Part shown: positions 42,888 to 51,078 of the stretch, piece after piece | How positions within the stretch are numbered: the stretch's first letter is position 1 | How the letters are laid out: each line of letters opens with the position of its first letter | Source: Amycolatopsis vastitatis | GTDB taxonomy: Bacteria > Actinomycetota > Actinomycetes > Mycobacteriales > Pseudonocardiaceae | Assembly (NCBI RefSeq): GCF_002234595.1 | Contig: NZ_NMUL01000023.1 | Span: forward strand, 62,001 to 126,000 | Length of the DNA stretch: 64,000 nucleotides | Direction: 5' to 3' | Position numbers and translations under genes: made by a program | The notes under the pieces: model-generated | Database searches by the model: none | Seen by the model: the letters and a program-made list of their open reading frames with translations, nothing else | What the model was told of the DNA's origin: nothing

Positions 42888-43481
42888 ATGACGGAAGACC
42901 TGCCCGGGGCCGGCGAGCTGATCCTGCTCGCCGGCCTCGGCAATCCCGGACCCCAGTACGCCGGAAACCGGCACAATGTCGGGTTCATGGTGCTGGACGA
43001 GCTCGCCACCCGCGTCGGCGGCAAGTTCAAGACGCACAAGACCGGCGGCGAAGTCCTCGAGGGCAGGCTGGGCGGCCGCCGCGTGGTGCTGGTGAAGCCG
43101 CGGTCGTTCATGAACCTCTCCGGTGGTCCGGTGGCCGGTGCGGCGAAGTTCTACAAGGTGCCGCCGTCCGGCGTGGTCGTGGTGCACGACGAGCTCGACG
43201 TCGACTTCGGCGCGCTGAAGCTCAAGTTCGGCGGCGGCGACAACGGCCACAACGGACTCCGGTCGATCACGAAGTCGCTGGGCACCCGCGACTACTACCG
43301 GGTCCGCTTCGGCATCGGCCGCCCGCCCGGCCGCCAGGACCCCGCGGACTTCGTGCTGAAGGACTTCTCGACGGTCGAGCGCAAGGAGCTCCCGTTCGAG
43401 GTGGACCGCTGCGCGGACGCGACCGAGGCACTGGTGGGCACCGGCCTCGCGGCCGCCCAGAACTCCTTTCACGCGGGCTGA
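42888..43481 (+). CDS. pth: Peptidyl-tRNA hydrolase
   Basis: 197 residues. LLAGLGNPGPQYAGNRHNVGF holds the catalytic His and Asn, FMNLSGGPV the substrate-binding Asn, and VVHDELDVDFG the catalytic Asp; GGDNGHNGLRSI completes the site. It frees tRNA from dropped peptidyl-tRNA. In the rplY-pth operon. Confidence 0.97.
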   Translation: MTEDLPGAGELILLAGLGNPGPQYAGNRHNVGFMVLDELATRVGGKFKTHKTGGEVLEGRLGGRRVVLVKPRSFMNLSGGPVAGAAKFYKVPPSGVVVVHDELDVDFGALKLKFGGGDNGHNGLRSITKSLGTRDYYRVRFGIGRPPGRQDPADFVLKDFSTVERKELPFEVDRCADATEALVGTGLAAAQNSFHAG

Positions 43482-43493
43482 GATGGGTGCGAG

Positions 43494-43826
43494 GTGAATC
43501 CATTGACTCCTGAAGAGGTCCGGTCGATCGCGTTCGGCAAGCCCCGGTTCGGCCGGCGCGGCTACAACGAAGACGAAGTGGACGCCTTCCTCGACCTCAT
43601 CGCGGAGGCACTGGCCGGGCGGAACATCCTGACCCCCGACGACATCCACTACGTCGAGTTCACGATCATGCCGGTCGGCATGCGCAGCTACGACCAGGCC
43701 CAGGTCGACCTGTTCCTCGACGAAGCCGAGGCGGCGCTGGTGGAGCTGCGCCAGCCGCCGCCACCGGCGGTGGCCGAGGAGCCGCAGCGGCCGCAGGGCC
43801 CCCGGAAGTGGTTCGGGCGCGGCTGA
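43494..43826 (+). CDS. Mini DivIVA-like protein with two hook domains (copy 1)
   Basis: 110 residues. Two DivIVA N-terminal hook motifs in tandem: FGKPRFGRRGYNEDEVDAFL (residues about 14-33) and a diverged MPVGMRSYDQAQVDLFLDEA (about 60-80). There is no long coiled coil, unlike Wag31/DivIVA. A Pro-rich linker leads to a basic amphipathic tail KWFGRG. It may bind curved membrane or heterodimerise with true DivIVA. It follows pth by 12 bp, and a paralogue is at 44090. Confidence 0.8.
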   Translation: MNPLTPEEVRSIAFGKPRFGRRGYNEDEVDAFLDLIAEALAGRNILTPDDIHYVEFTIMPVGMRSYDQAQVDLFLDEAEAALVELRQPPPPAVAEEPQRPQGPRKWFGRG

Positions 43827-43865
43827 CGGCGCTGCTTTTCGGCGAGGCCCCGGATGTCACCGTTC

Positions 43866-43916
43866 TTTTCGGGGGTTCCGGGTGGCAGAGCCCCCGGCCC
43901 GGGGCGAAGCCCCGGA
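43866..43916. repeat. REP-like hairpin element, copy 2
   Basis: About 50 bases match the reverse complement of 40025-40078. A neighbouring partial copy of its end (GAGGCCCCGGATGT, 43845-43858) and another stem-loop (CTCACCC/GGGTGAG with CGGGCG/CGCCCG inside, 43960-43999) fill the rest of this 263-bp gap. Confidence 0.75.
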
Positions 43917-44089
43917 TGTTGCAGTGTGAACCCGGCCACACAGCGCTGGGTAGCACCTTCTCACCCGAAGGCGGGCGCGAGGCCGCCCGTGAGGGTGAGG
44001 TTGGGGGTAGCCCCTTTCGGGCAGCCTGTTCACGGGTTAGGACGGTGTACGGGAGTTCGCACCCGCCCAACCCGGAATCGGAGAGTTCC

Positions 44090-44446
44090 ATGTCGTTCAC
44101 CGCCGAAGACCTCGCCGAGGTCACCTTCGGTAACGCCCCGATCGGCCGCCGTGGCTACGCGAAGCACGAGGTCGACGAGTTCGTCCGGCGGATCGCCAAG
44201 ACGTTCGCCGAGGAGGACGACCTGACCGCCGCCGAAGTGCACCACGTCATGTTCTCGAAGCCGCTGATCGGCAAGCGCGGCTACGACGAGCGCGAAGTCG
44301 ACGAGTTCCTCGACGCGGTGGAGGACCAGCTCGCCGCCCGCACGGGCCACGCCCCGGACCTCCCGGGTGCCCGCACCTCCGACGAAGCCACCGCCGACCG
44401 CGCGGCCCCGCCGACCCTCCGGGCGGAGCGTCTCCAGCAGCGTTAG
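44090..44446 (+). CDS. Mini DivIVA-like protein with two hook domains (copy 2)
   Basis: 118 residues. Two clean hooks: FGNAPIGRRGYAKHEVDEFV (about 14-33) and FSKPLIGKRGYDEREVDEFL (about 53-72). The tail is disordered with no coiled coil. ATG at 44090 has GGAGAG upstream. Paralogue of 43494; the two carry four hook motifs in total. Separated from copy 1 by the REP-like element. Confidence 0.82.
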   Translation: MSFTAEDLAEVTFGNAPIGRRGYAKHEVDEFVRRIAKTFAEEDDLTAAEVHHVMFSKPLIGKRGYDEREVDEFLDAVEDQLAARTGHAPDLPGARTSDEATADRAAPPTLRAERLQQR

Positions 44447-44453
44447 CCCGCAC

Positions 44454-44506
44454 GTCTTGAATGACTCATTCAAGACCTCGGAGGTCCTGAATGAGTCATT
44501 CAAGAC
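44454..44506. repeat. Double 23-bp palindrome, 30-bp spaced
   Basis: The first palindrome (44454-44476, arms GTCTTGAATGA/TCATTCAAGAC) is perfect around a central C. The second (44484-44506) has one mismatch around a central G. Their centres are 30 bases apart, as at 900-943. It lies between the convergent stops of the DivIVA-like and fatty acyl-AMP ligase genes, so it may act as a bidirectional terminator. Confidence 0.75.
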
Positions 44507-44509
44507 GTC

Positions 44510-46198
44510 TCAGGCGTCCGCGTTCTTCTTGATCCGGTCCGCGAACTGCTGTGCCGTCGCCGCGCGCTTGACCTTGCCGGACGGCGTCTTCGGGAGGCTT
44601 CCGGCCGGCAGCACGACCACCGCGTACGGCCGCATGTCGACGGCGTCGCGGACCCGGGCCGACACCTGCTTCATCAGGTTCTTCTCGGCCTCCGCGTCAC
44701 CCGCCAGCTTCGACTCGACGACCACCGCGAACCGCTCGCGACGGCTGCCCGCGTCCAGCCGGACCGCCACCGCGTTGCCCGCGCGCACCCCCTCGACCGA
44801 GGTCGCCGCGCGCTCGATGTCCGTCGGGTACAGGTTGCGGCCGCCCATGATGATGACGTCCTTGCGGCGGCCGCAGATGACGATCTGGCCGTCCACCAGG
44901 TAGCCGAGGTCGCCCGTGTTGAGCCACCCGGCGTCGTCCTGTGTGCTGACCGGGCCCTCCATGGTCAGGTAGCCGGGCGTCACGGCCTCGCCGCGCAGCC
45001 GGATCTCGCCGACCTCGCGCTCGCCGACCCGCGTGCCCGAGTCGTCGACGATCTCCGCCTCGAGCCCGTCCAGCGGGTGGCCGAGCAGCGCGAACGACCG
45101 GACGCTGTCGGTGCCGCGCCGCGGGTCGCCTTCCGGGACCGGCACCGCGCGGTTCTCCGCCTCGAGCGCGTCGGCCTCGACGACGTCGAGGGTGAGCCCG
45201 GTGAACAGCGGCGCGAACGACACGGCAAGGGTCGCTTCGGCCATGCCGTAGGCCGGGAAGACGCACTCCGCGGGCATCTTGAACCGGGCCCCGGCGTCCA
45301 CAAAGGTCTGGACGGCGGTTTCGTCGATGGGCTCGGCGCCGTTCAGCGCGATGCGGAGCTTCGACAGGTCGTAAGCGGTGTCGTCGTCGACGCGGGCCAT
45401 CCGGCGTCCGACGATCGCGTACGCGAAGTTCGGTGCCGCCGTGGTGGTGCCGCCGTACTTGGTGATCAGCTCGGGCCAGATCAACGGCCCCGACAGGAAC
45501 TCGACGGGCGTGATCTTGACCAGCTCGACGCCGAAGGTCATCGGCACGGTCAGGAAGCCGACCATCCCCATGTCGTGGAACGTCGGCAGCCAGGACACCA
45601 TCACGTCGGTGTCGAAGTCGAACTCCGCGCGGTCGACCATGGCCTTGACGTTGGAGTACAGGTTCCCGTAGGTGATCCGCACGGCCTTCGGGTCGGCGGT
45701 CGAGCCGCTGGTCAGCTGCAGCAGCGCGGTGTCACCCTCGTCCGTGGCGACGACGTCGGCGAGCGGCTCGGCCTCCGCGAGCTCGGTGATGAGCTTGAAC
45801 CCGATGCCCTTTTCGCTCAGCACGGGCGCGAGCTGGTCGAACGGCTCGCCCAGCAGCACGAGGTCGGAGCCGATCATCCCGAGCACGCGCACGGTGTCCT
45901 CGGCCCACTCGGCGAGGTCGGTGCGCTGGGTCGGCTGGTGCAGCATGGTGACGCTGCCCCCGGCGAGCCACACGGCCTGCACGGTCGGCGCGATCAGCAC
46001 CGGCGCCGCGGCCAGCACCGCGACGGCGCTGCCGCGCTCGAACCCGCCCGCGACCAGCCCGCCGGCGATCCGCCGGGCCTCCTCGTGCACCTCGGCCCAG
46101 GTCCGGCGGACCGGCTCCTTCGGCTCCCCGGTGACCATGCCCCGCTGCTGACCCCGCGCCGTCGCGGTGGCGACCAGCGTGTCCACGAACCTGCTCAT
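44510..46198 (-). CDS. Fatty acyl-AMP ligase-like enzyme (pks16 position)
   Basis: 562 residues, adenylate-forming family: P-loop LLQLTSGSTADPKAVRITYG, ending with GEIRLRGEAVTPGY, LNTGDLGYLVDGQIVICGRRKD and a C-terminal SGKVKRAATAQ lysine. The motif pattern resembles FadD32/FAAL enzymes, which load acyl-AMP onto carrier proteins. No carrier protein or PKS is near. Its position next to pth matches mycobacterial Rv1013 (pks16). Confidence 0.88.
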   Translation of the reverse strand: MSRFVDTLVATATARGQQRGMVTGEPKEPVRRTWAEVHEEARRIAGGLVAGGFERGSAVAVLAAAPVLIAPTVQAVWLAGGSVTMLHQPTQRTDLAEWAEDTVRVLGMIGSDLVLLGEPFDQLAPVLSEKGIGFKLITELAEAEPLADVVATDEGDTALLQLTSGSTADPKAVRITYGNLYSNVKAMVDRAEFDFDTDVMVSWLPTFHDMGMVGFLTVPMTFGVELVKITPVEFLSGPLIWPELITKYGGTTTAAPNFAYAIVGRRMARVDDDTAYDLSKLRIALNGAEPIDETAVQTFVDAGARFKMPAECVFPAYGMAEATLAVSFAPLFTGLTLDVVEADALEAENRAVPVPEGDPRRGTDSVRSFALLGHPLDGLEAEIVDDSGTRVGEREVGEIRLRGEAVTPGYLTMEGPVSTQDDAGWLNTGDLGYLVDGQIVICGRRKDVIIMGGRNLYPTDIERAATSVEGVRAGNAVAVRLDAGSRRERFAVVVESKLAGDAEAEKNLMKQVSARVRDAVDMRPYAVVVLPAGSLPKTPSGKVKRAATAQQFADRIKKNADA

Positions 46199-46334
46199 GC
46201 GCGTCAGATTACTGTCTGCCCGTCAACATCCGCCGACCAGCGCGGAAACGGGCCCTCGCAGCCGGCGGTCCCCCTGCCGGTTTCCGTCGACCAGCCTGCG
46301 GACCCGCGGCACGCGGGGTGGTTGAGCCACACCC

Positions 46335-48098
46335 TCATTCCAGCAGCTCGGACGTCTCCAGCCAGCGGCCCTCGACGTCCTCGATCTCGCCCTGGACGCC
46401 CTTCAGCTCGGCGTTGAGCTCCATCAGCTTCGCCGGGTCGGTGGCCACCTCCAGGAGCGACGCGTGGAGCTTCTCCTCCTTGGCGTGCAACTGGTCCAGC
46501 TTGCGCTCGAGCCGGCCGAGCTCCTTCTGCGCCGCCCGCAGGTCGGCCGCGGACTTCTTCGCTTCGGCCTTCGCCGCCGACGGCGCCGGGCCCGAAACGT
46601 CCTGGGCCGTCGCGCGGCGGTTCAGGTACTCATCGATGCCGCCGGGCAGGTGGGTGATCCGGCCGTCGCCGAAGAGCGCGACGATCGTGTCGCAGACGCG
46701 TTCCACCAGGTAGCGGTCGTGCGAGACGACGACCATCGTGCCCGGCCAGCCGTCGAGGAGGTCCTCCAGCTGCTGCAGGGTGTCGATGTCCAGGTCGTTC
46801 GTCGGCTCGTCGAGCAGCAGGACGTTCGGCTCGGCCATCAGCAGCCGGCACAGCTGCAGCCGGCGGCGCTCGCCACCGGACAGGTCCTCGACCGGCGTCC
46901 ACTGGCGGGCCTGCGGGAAGCCGAGCTTCTCGCCCAGCTGCGACGCCGTCATCTCCTGCTTGCCGAACACCACGCGCCCGGCCACCTGCTCGATCGCCTG
47001 CAGCACGCGCAGGTCGCCGGGCAGGTCGTCGAGCTCCTGGCGCAGGTGGGCGAGGGCGACGGTCTTGCCTTCGATGCGGCGGCCCGTCGAGCCCTCGACG
47101 TCCCCGCCGAGCAGCTTGAGCAGCGACGTCTTGCCGGAGCCGTTGACGCCGACCAGTCCGATCCGGTCACCCGGCCCGACCCGCCAGGTGACGTGGTCGA
47201 GCAGCGTCCGCTCGCCCACCGCGTACGTCGTGTCTTCCAGCTCCAGCACGGTCTTCCCGAGCCGCCGCTTCGCGAACGCTTGCAGTTCCACGGAGTCGCG
47301 CGGCGGCGGGACGTCGGCGATGAGCGCTTCGGCCGCCTCGATGCGGTACCGCGGCTTCGACGAACGCGCCTGCGGGCCGCGGCGCAGCCACGCCAGCTCC
47401 TTGCGGGCCAGGTTCTGCCGCTTCTCCTCGGCCGTCGCGGCCAGCCGCGCCCGCTCGGCGCGGGCGAAGATCCAGTCGGCGTAACCGCCTTCGTACTGCT
47501 CGACGCGGCCGTTCGCGACCTCCCACGTCAAAGTCGCGACGGTATCGAGGAACCACCGGTCGTGGGTGACGACCACGACCGCGATCCGGCGCGTGAGCAA
47601 GTGGTCGGCGAGCCACTGGACACCTTCGACGTCCAAGTGGTTGGTCGGTTCGTCGAGCACGACGAGGTCGAGCTCACCGGTCAGCGCGGCCGCCAGCGAA
47701 ACCCGGCGCCGCTCGCCACCGGAGAGGTTCGCGGTCGGCGTGTCGAGCCCGATCGCGGTGATGCCCAACCCGTCCACAATGGACCGGACGCGCGCGTCGG
47801 CCGCCCATTCGTGCTCGGCGCCGTAGCGTTCGAGCACGACCTCGCCGACGCTGCTGCCGTCCGGCAACTCCGTCCGCTGGGTGACGACGGCCATCCGCAG
47901 GCCGCCGACGTGGCTCACCCGTCCGGAATCCGGCTCGGCGAGTCCGGAAAGGACTTCCAGCAGGGTGGTCTTGCCACCGCCGTTGAGGCCGACGACGCCG
48001 ATGCGTTGCCCGGCCGCGACGCCCAGCGAGACGCCGTCCAGCAGTGGCTTCACCCCGTAGGACTTGCTCACCGACTCGAGATTGACCAGGTTGGCCAT
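46335..48098 (-). CDS. ABC-F family ATPase (Uup-like)
   Basis: 587 residues, two ABC cassettes and no membrane span. Walker A motifs GLNGGGKTT and GVNGSGKTS, signatures LSGGERRRVSL and LSGGERRRLQL, Walker B LVVLDEPTNHLD and LLLDEPTNDLD. A linker separates them and a C-terminal coiled coil (AQKELGRLERKLDQLHAKEE) resembles Uup. ABC-F proteins act on ribosomes or in genome maintenance. ATG at 48098. Four bp downstream of the ASCH gene. Confidence 0.94.
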   Translation of the reverse strand: MANLVNLESVSKSYGVKPLLDGVSLGVAAGQRIGVVGLNGGGKTTLLEVLSGLAEPDSGRVSHVGGLRMAVVTQRTELPDGSSVGEVVLERYGAEHEWAADARVRSIVDGLGITAIGLDTPTANLSGGERRRVSLAAALTGELDLVVLDEPTNHLDVEGVQWLADHLLTRRIAVVVVTHDRWFLDTVATLTWEVANGRVEQYEGGYADWIFARAERARLAATAEEKRQNLARKELAWLRRGPQARSSKPRYRIEAAEALIADVPPPRDSVELQAFAKRRLGKTVLELEDTTYAVGERTLLDHVTWRVGPGDRIGLVGVNGSGKTSLLKLLGGDVEGSTGRRIEGKTVALAHLRQELDDLPGDLRVLQAIEQVAGRVVFGKQEMTASQLGEKLGFPQARQWTPVEDLSGGERRRLQLCRLLMAEPNVLLLDEPTNDLDIDTLQQLEDLLDGWPGTMVVVSHDRYLVERVCDTIVALFGDGRITHLPGGIDEYLNRRATAQDVSGPAPSAAKAEAKKSAADLRAAQKELGRLERKLDQLHAKEEKLHASLLEVATDPAKLMELNAELKGVQGEIEDVEGRWLETSELLE

Positions 48099-48102
48099 CC
48101 GT

Positions 48103-48522
48103 TCAGCCGATCCTTTCTTTGGGAGACACTGCAACGATGACGAACCGGGTCGCCACGACCATGGTCGTGTCGTCCACGGTGAATTCCGGATCTTCCATGG
48201 CAGCCCGCATTTCCGCGCTCTGCCAGTAGTCCGTGTGGTCGGCGCGCCACTCGGCGACGCTCCTGAAGCCCTCACCCTCGTCGAGGGCGTGCAAGTCCAC
48301 TTCGGACAGTGGGATGACGCGCACCTCGGTGGTCTCGAGAACCGCGACACCCACGCCCGCCGAGTCGATCATCAGCGCACGCTCGCCGACGGCGGGCAGC
48401 TCTTCGCCGTACTTCTCGTATTCGGCGACCAGGCCGGTCGTCGACGTCTTCTCCCCGCGCAGGATCGCCGCGACCAGCTTGTCCCGCAGCGGTCCGGGGA
48501 ACGCGAACTCGGCGTGCTTCAC
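48103..48522 (-). CDS. ASCH-domain protein
   Basis: 139 residues. FPGPLRDKLVAAILRGEKTSTTGL is close to the G.K..t family signature, and VIPLSEVDLHALDEGEGF, VAEWRADH complete the ASCH fold (RNA-binding, PUA-like). In some members it hydrolyses N4-acetylcytidine. Overlaps ispE by 4 bp. Confidence 0.88.
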   Translation of the reverse strand: MKHAEFAFPGPLRDKLVAAILRGEKTSTTGLVAEYEKYGEELPAVGERALMIDSAGVGVAVLETTEVRVIPLSEVDLHALDEGEGFRSVAEWRADHTDYWQSAEMRAAMEDPEFTVDDTTMVVATRFVIVAVSPKERIG

Positions 48523-49481
48523 GCGTGCACCCGCGGCGACGCCGGGCGCGGCGCGTCGTCGCCGCCGACGACGCGGGCACCCGGGACCGGGCCGTGCGCC
48601 ACCCGGACCGTGCGGCACACCCCCGCTCCCGACAGCTCCGCGGCGACCTCCACCGCGGACTGCGCGCCTTCGCACAGGAACGCGCACGTCGGGCCGGAGC
48701 CGGACACCGTGCCGGCCAGCGCGCCCGCGTTGACGCCCGCCCGGAGCGTGCGGCGCAGCTCGGGCCGCAGCGAAACCGCGGCCGCCTGGAGGTCGTTGCC
48801 CAGCAGCAGCGCCAGCTGACGCGGGTCGCCCGAGGCCAGCGCCTCGACGACCGGGGTGTGCGAGCCGATCCGGGGCGGGTTGCCCGCCGCGCGCAGGCGG
48901 TCCAGTTCGCCGAACACCTTCGGCGTCGACAGCCCTTCGGAGTCGAAGGCCAGCACCCAGTGGAACGTGTGCCGCGACAGCACCGGGACGAGGTGCTCGC
49001 CGCGCCCGGTCCCCAGCGCGGTGCCGCCGTAGAGCGCGAACGGGACGTCGCTGCCGAGGCCGGCGGCGATCTCGGCCAGCTCGTCGCGAGTGACGTCGAG
49101 GTTCCAGAGGCTCGCGAGCCCGACCAGCGTCGCCGCGGCGTCGGCGCTGCCGCCCGCCATGCCGCCGGCCACCGGGATGCCCTTGCGCAGCACCACCCGG
49201 ACCTTCGGCTCGCCGGTGCGGCCGACGTGCGCGGACAGGGCTTCGACGGCCCGCCAAGCGAGGTTTTCGTGGCCGGTCGGGACCGAGCCCTCGCCCTCGC
49301 CGTAGACCTCGATGCCGGGTTCGTCGGTGACCGCGACGGTCACCTCGTCGGTCAACGACAGGGCCTGGAACACGGTCACCAGCTCGTGGTAACCGTCTTC
49401 ACGCAGGTCGTCGACCGAAAGGTGCAGGTTGACCTTGGCCGGGACCCGGACGGTGACTGGAGGCGGAACTACAGCGAGCAC
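48519..49481 (-). CDS. ispE: IspE, CDP-ME kinase
   Basis: 320 residues, GHMP kinase: VRVPAKVNLHLSVDDLREDG (substrate-binding Lys), GIPVAGGMAGGSADAAATLV (ATP loop) and GTVSGSGPTCAFL (C-terminal GHMP motif). It carries out the fourth step of the MEP isoprenoid pathway. It lies in the ancient order rsmA-ispE, here with a MetN-like gene inserted between. Confidence 0.95.
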   Translation of the reverse strand: MLAVVPPPVTVRVPAKVNLHLSVDDLREDGYHELVTVFQALSLTDEVTVAVTDEPGIEVYGEGEGSVPTGHENLAWRAVEALSAHVGRTGEPKVRVVLRKGIPVAGGMAGGSADAAATLVGLASLWNLDVTRDELAEIAAGLGSDVPFALYGGTALGTGRGEHLVPVLSRHTFHWVLAFDSEGLSTPKVFGELDRLRAAGNPPRIGSHTPVVEALASGDPRQLALLLGNDLQAAAVSLRPELRRTLRAGVNAGALAGTVSGSGPTCAFLCEGAQSAVEVAAELSGAGVCRTVRVAHGPVPGARVVGGDDAPRPASPRVHA

Positions 49482-49507
49482 CCGACCAGCCTACGTGCTC
49501 GCGAAAA

Positions 49508-49620
49508 CGCCCCAATGTGGCGTTGGTTGCGTCCAACGCACCCAATGTGGCGTTCGTTGCGTCCAACGCACCCAATGTGGCGTTCGTTGCGTCCAACGCA
49601 CCGAACGCCACATTGGGGCG
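49508..49620. repeat. Three exact-period 30-bp repeats closed by an inverted copy
   Basis: Units begin at 49511, 49541 and 49571 (CCCAATGTGGCGTT, G/C, GTTGCGTCCAACGCA); units 2 and 3 are identical and unit 1 differs by one base. CGAACGCCACATTGGGGCG (49602-49620) is the reverse complement of the unit head, so the array can fold into a long hairpin. It lies between the metN-like stop and the ispE start. Confidence 0.85.
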
Positions 49621-49638
49621 CTTGGGTCAGGGGCTGGG

Positions 49639-50652
49639 TCAGGCGGCCGCGATGCCCTGCGGGCCGCGGGCGGTGTGCGTCACGTGGCCGCCGCGCTCGG
49701 CGACCCACGCCAGCGCCGCGTCGGCCCGCTCGCCGCGGACCCCGAGGCGGAACCGGCCGACCGGCGTGTCACCGATCCGGGTCAGGCCGCCGCCGATCGT
49801 GGCGAACTCGACGTCGAAGCGGCCCGCGGCCTCGGGCAGCAGCGCACCGACCGACGCGAAGCCGATCAGCACGACGTCGGCCGAGCGGTCGTAGCGTGCC
49901 ACCTGCGAACGGGACGTCTCGATGGCGGGCAGCAGCGCCTGCGCGGTGCGGCTGGCCGGGTCGGAGATCAGGTCGAGCACCGTGCCGCGCTCGACGACCG
50001 TGCCGTCTTCCAGCACGGCCACGTCGTCGCAGAGCCGGCGGACCACGCCCGCGTCCGGCGTCGTGACCACGACGGTGACCCCCAGCTCGGACCGGGCCCG
50101 GTCGAGGACGGTCAGGACGGCACCGGCCTCCTCCGGGTCGACGCCCGCGGTCGGGTCGTCGGCGAGCAGCACCGCGGGGGCCGCCGCCAGCGCCTTCGCG
50201 ACCGCGACGCGGCGGAGCTGACCGGCGGACAGCTCGCCGGGACGCTGCGCGGCGCGCGGCGTCAGGCCGACCAGGTCGAGCAGCGAGCCGACCCGGCTGC
50301 GGCGCTGCGGGCCGTCGACGCCGAGCTGTTCGAGCGGGGAAGCGATGTTGCCGGCGATCGTGCGCTCGGCGATCAGCTCCGGCTTCGTCGAAACGACACC
50401 CAGCTGACGGCGGATTTCGCGGAGCCGGCGGCCGTCGAGCGTGCCGGTGTTGAGGCCGTCGAGCCGGACGACGCCGCGGTCGGGCCGCTCCTGCAGGGCG
50501 ATGCAGCGGGCGAGGACGGACTTGCCGGACCCGGCGGGGCCGACCACGCCGAACAGCGAGCCCGCCTGGACGTCGACACTCACGTCGCGCAGCGCGAGAA
50601 CCGAATTTCCGTTGGTGGCAAAGGATTTGGACAGATTTTCGACGGTGATCAC
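49639..50652 (-). CDS. MetN-like ABC ATPase with NIL domain
   Basis: 337 residues. Walker A GVVGPAGSGKS, signature LSAGQLRRVAVAKAL, Walker B AVLLADDPTAGVDP. The C-terminal 75 residues (VVLIGFASVGALLPEAAGRF onward) resemble the NIL substrate-sensing domain of MetN. No MetI permease or MetQ binding protein is adjacent. A SAM riboswitch upstream supports a methionine link. GTG at 50652. Confidence 0.85.
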   Translation of the reverse strand: MITVENLSKSFATNGNSVLALRDVSVDVQAGSLFGVVGPAGSGKSVLARCIALQERPDRGVVRLDGLNTGTLDGRRLREIRRQLGVVSTKPELIAERTIAGNIASPLEQLGVDGPQRRSRVGSLLDLVGLTPRAAQRPGELSAGQLRRVAVAKALAAAPAVLLADDPTAGVDPEEAGAVLTVLDRARSELGVTVVVTTPDAGVVRRLCDDVAVLEDGTVVERGTVLDLISDPASRTAQALLPAIETSRSQVARYDRSADVVLIGFASVGALLPEAAGRFDVEFATIGGGLTRIGDTPVGRFRLGVRGERADAALAWVAERGGHVTHTARGPQGIAAA

Positions 50653-50863
50653 GAAGGCTCCAGAAAACGGGGTGCACGCAGGGCGCGGCACCCGGCCGCA
50701 AGCGAGTTCCGTCCGATGTGGACGGTGCATGAAGAAGAGGTGGACCGGCAGGGGCTAGCTCAGTTGGAGCGCCGACATGCGGTCACGGAGCGGCGGCCTT
50801 CGTCGACAACGCGACGCCGGGTGAGGAGCAGGGGGCGAGCTACCCTCTTCATCGAAAACGGCC
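50653..50863 (-). other. Long leader between riboswitch and metN-like gene
   Basis: About 210 bases with no ORF that is supported. On the plus strand GGGGCTAGCTCAGTTGGAGC (50751-50770) looks like the 5' part of a tRNA (acceptor and D-arm), but no complete cloverleaf follows. Confidence 0.35.
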
Positions 50864-50950
50864 TCCATCGGTCCTGGCGGTAGCACCTGCCCTGTGGAGG
50901 GTGGTTGCTGCGACTTCGGCGAGCCAGGTCTCTCAGTCGCTCGGGATGGA
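50864..50950 (-). ncRNA. SAM riboswitch (S-box superclass)
   Basis: On the minus strand the outer helix UCCAUC/GAUGGA (50945-50950 with 50864-50869) closes a fold with a kinked arm GCGACU/AGUCGC, the core GCAGCAACC, and GGUGCUA. Loop CCUGGC pairs with GCCAGG downstream as the family's pseudoknot. No P4-like arm is evident, as in SAM-I/IV or SAM-IV variants. It ends 212 bp before the MetN-like start; no clear terminator was identified between. Confidence 0.8.
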
Positions 50951-51078
50951 CGTACTGAGTAAAACCGATCCCACGGAGCGAAAGCAAGCCTGTTGGCCCA
51001 GATCACACGAGTGGAGGTGTCCGAATCGCGAGATCACGGCCGGAGCGGGGGTATTTTCACGCTTCCACTGTGGAACGG

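Noticed and set aside
44030..44503. Minus-strand ORF starting MNDSFRTSEVLNESFK
   Set aside because: Its N-terminus is the translated palindrome repeat and the rest is antisense to the DivIVA-like gene.
49508..49620. CRISPR array (30-bp direct repeats)
   Set aside because: The three units are contiguous with no unique spacers, and no cas genes are present.
50751..50850. Complete tRNA gene
   Set aside because: Only acceptor/D-arm-like bases are present; anticodon and T-arms cannot be folded.
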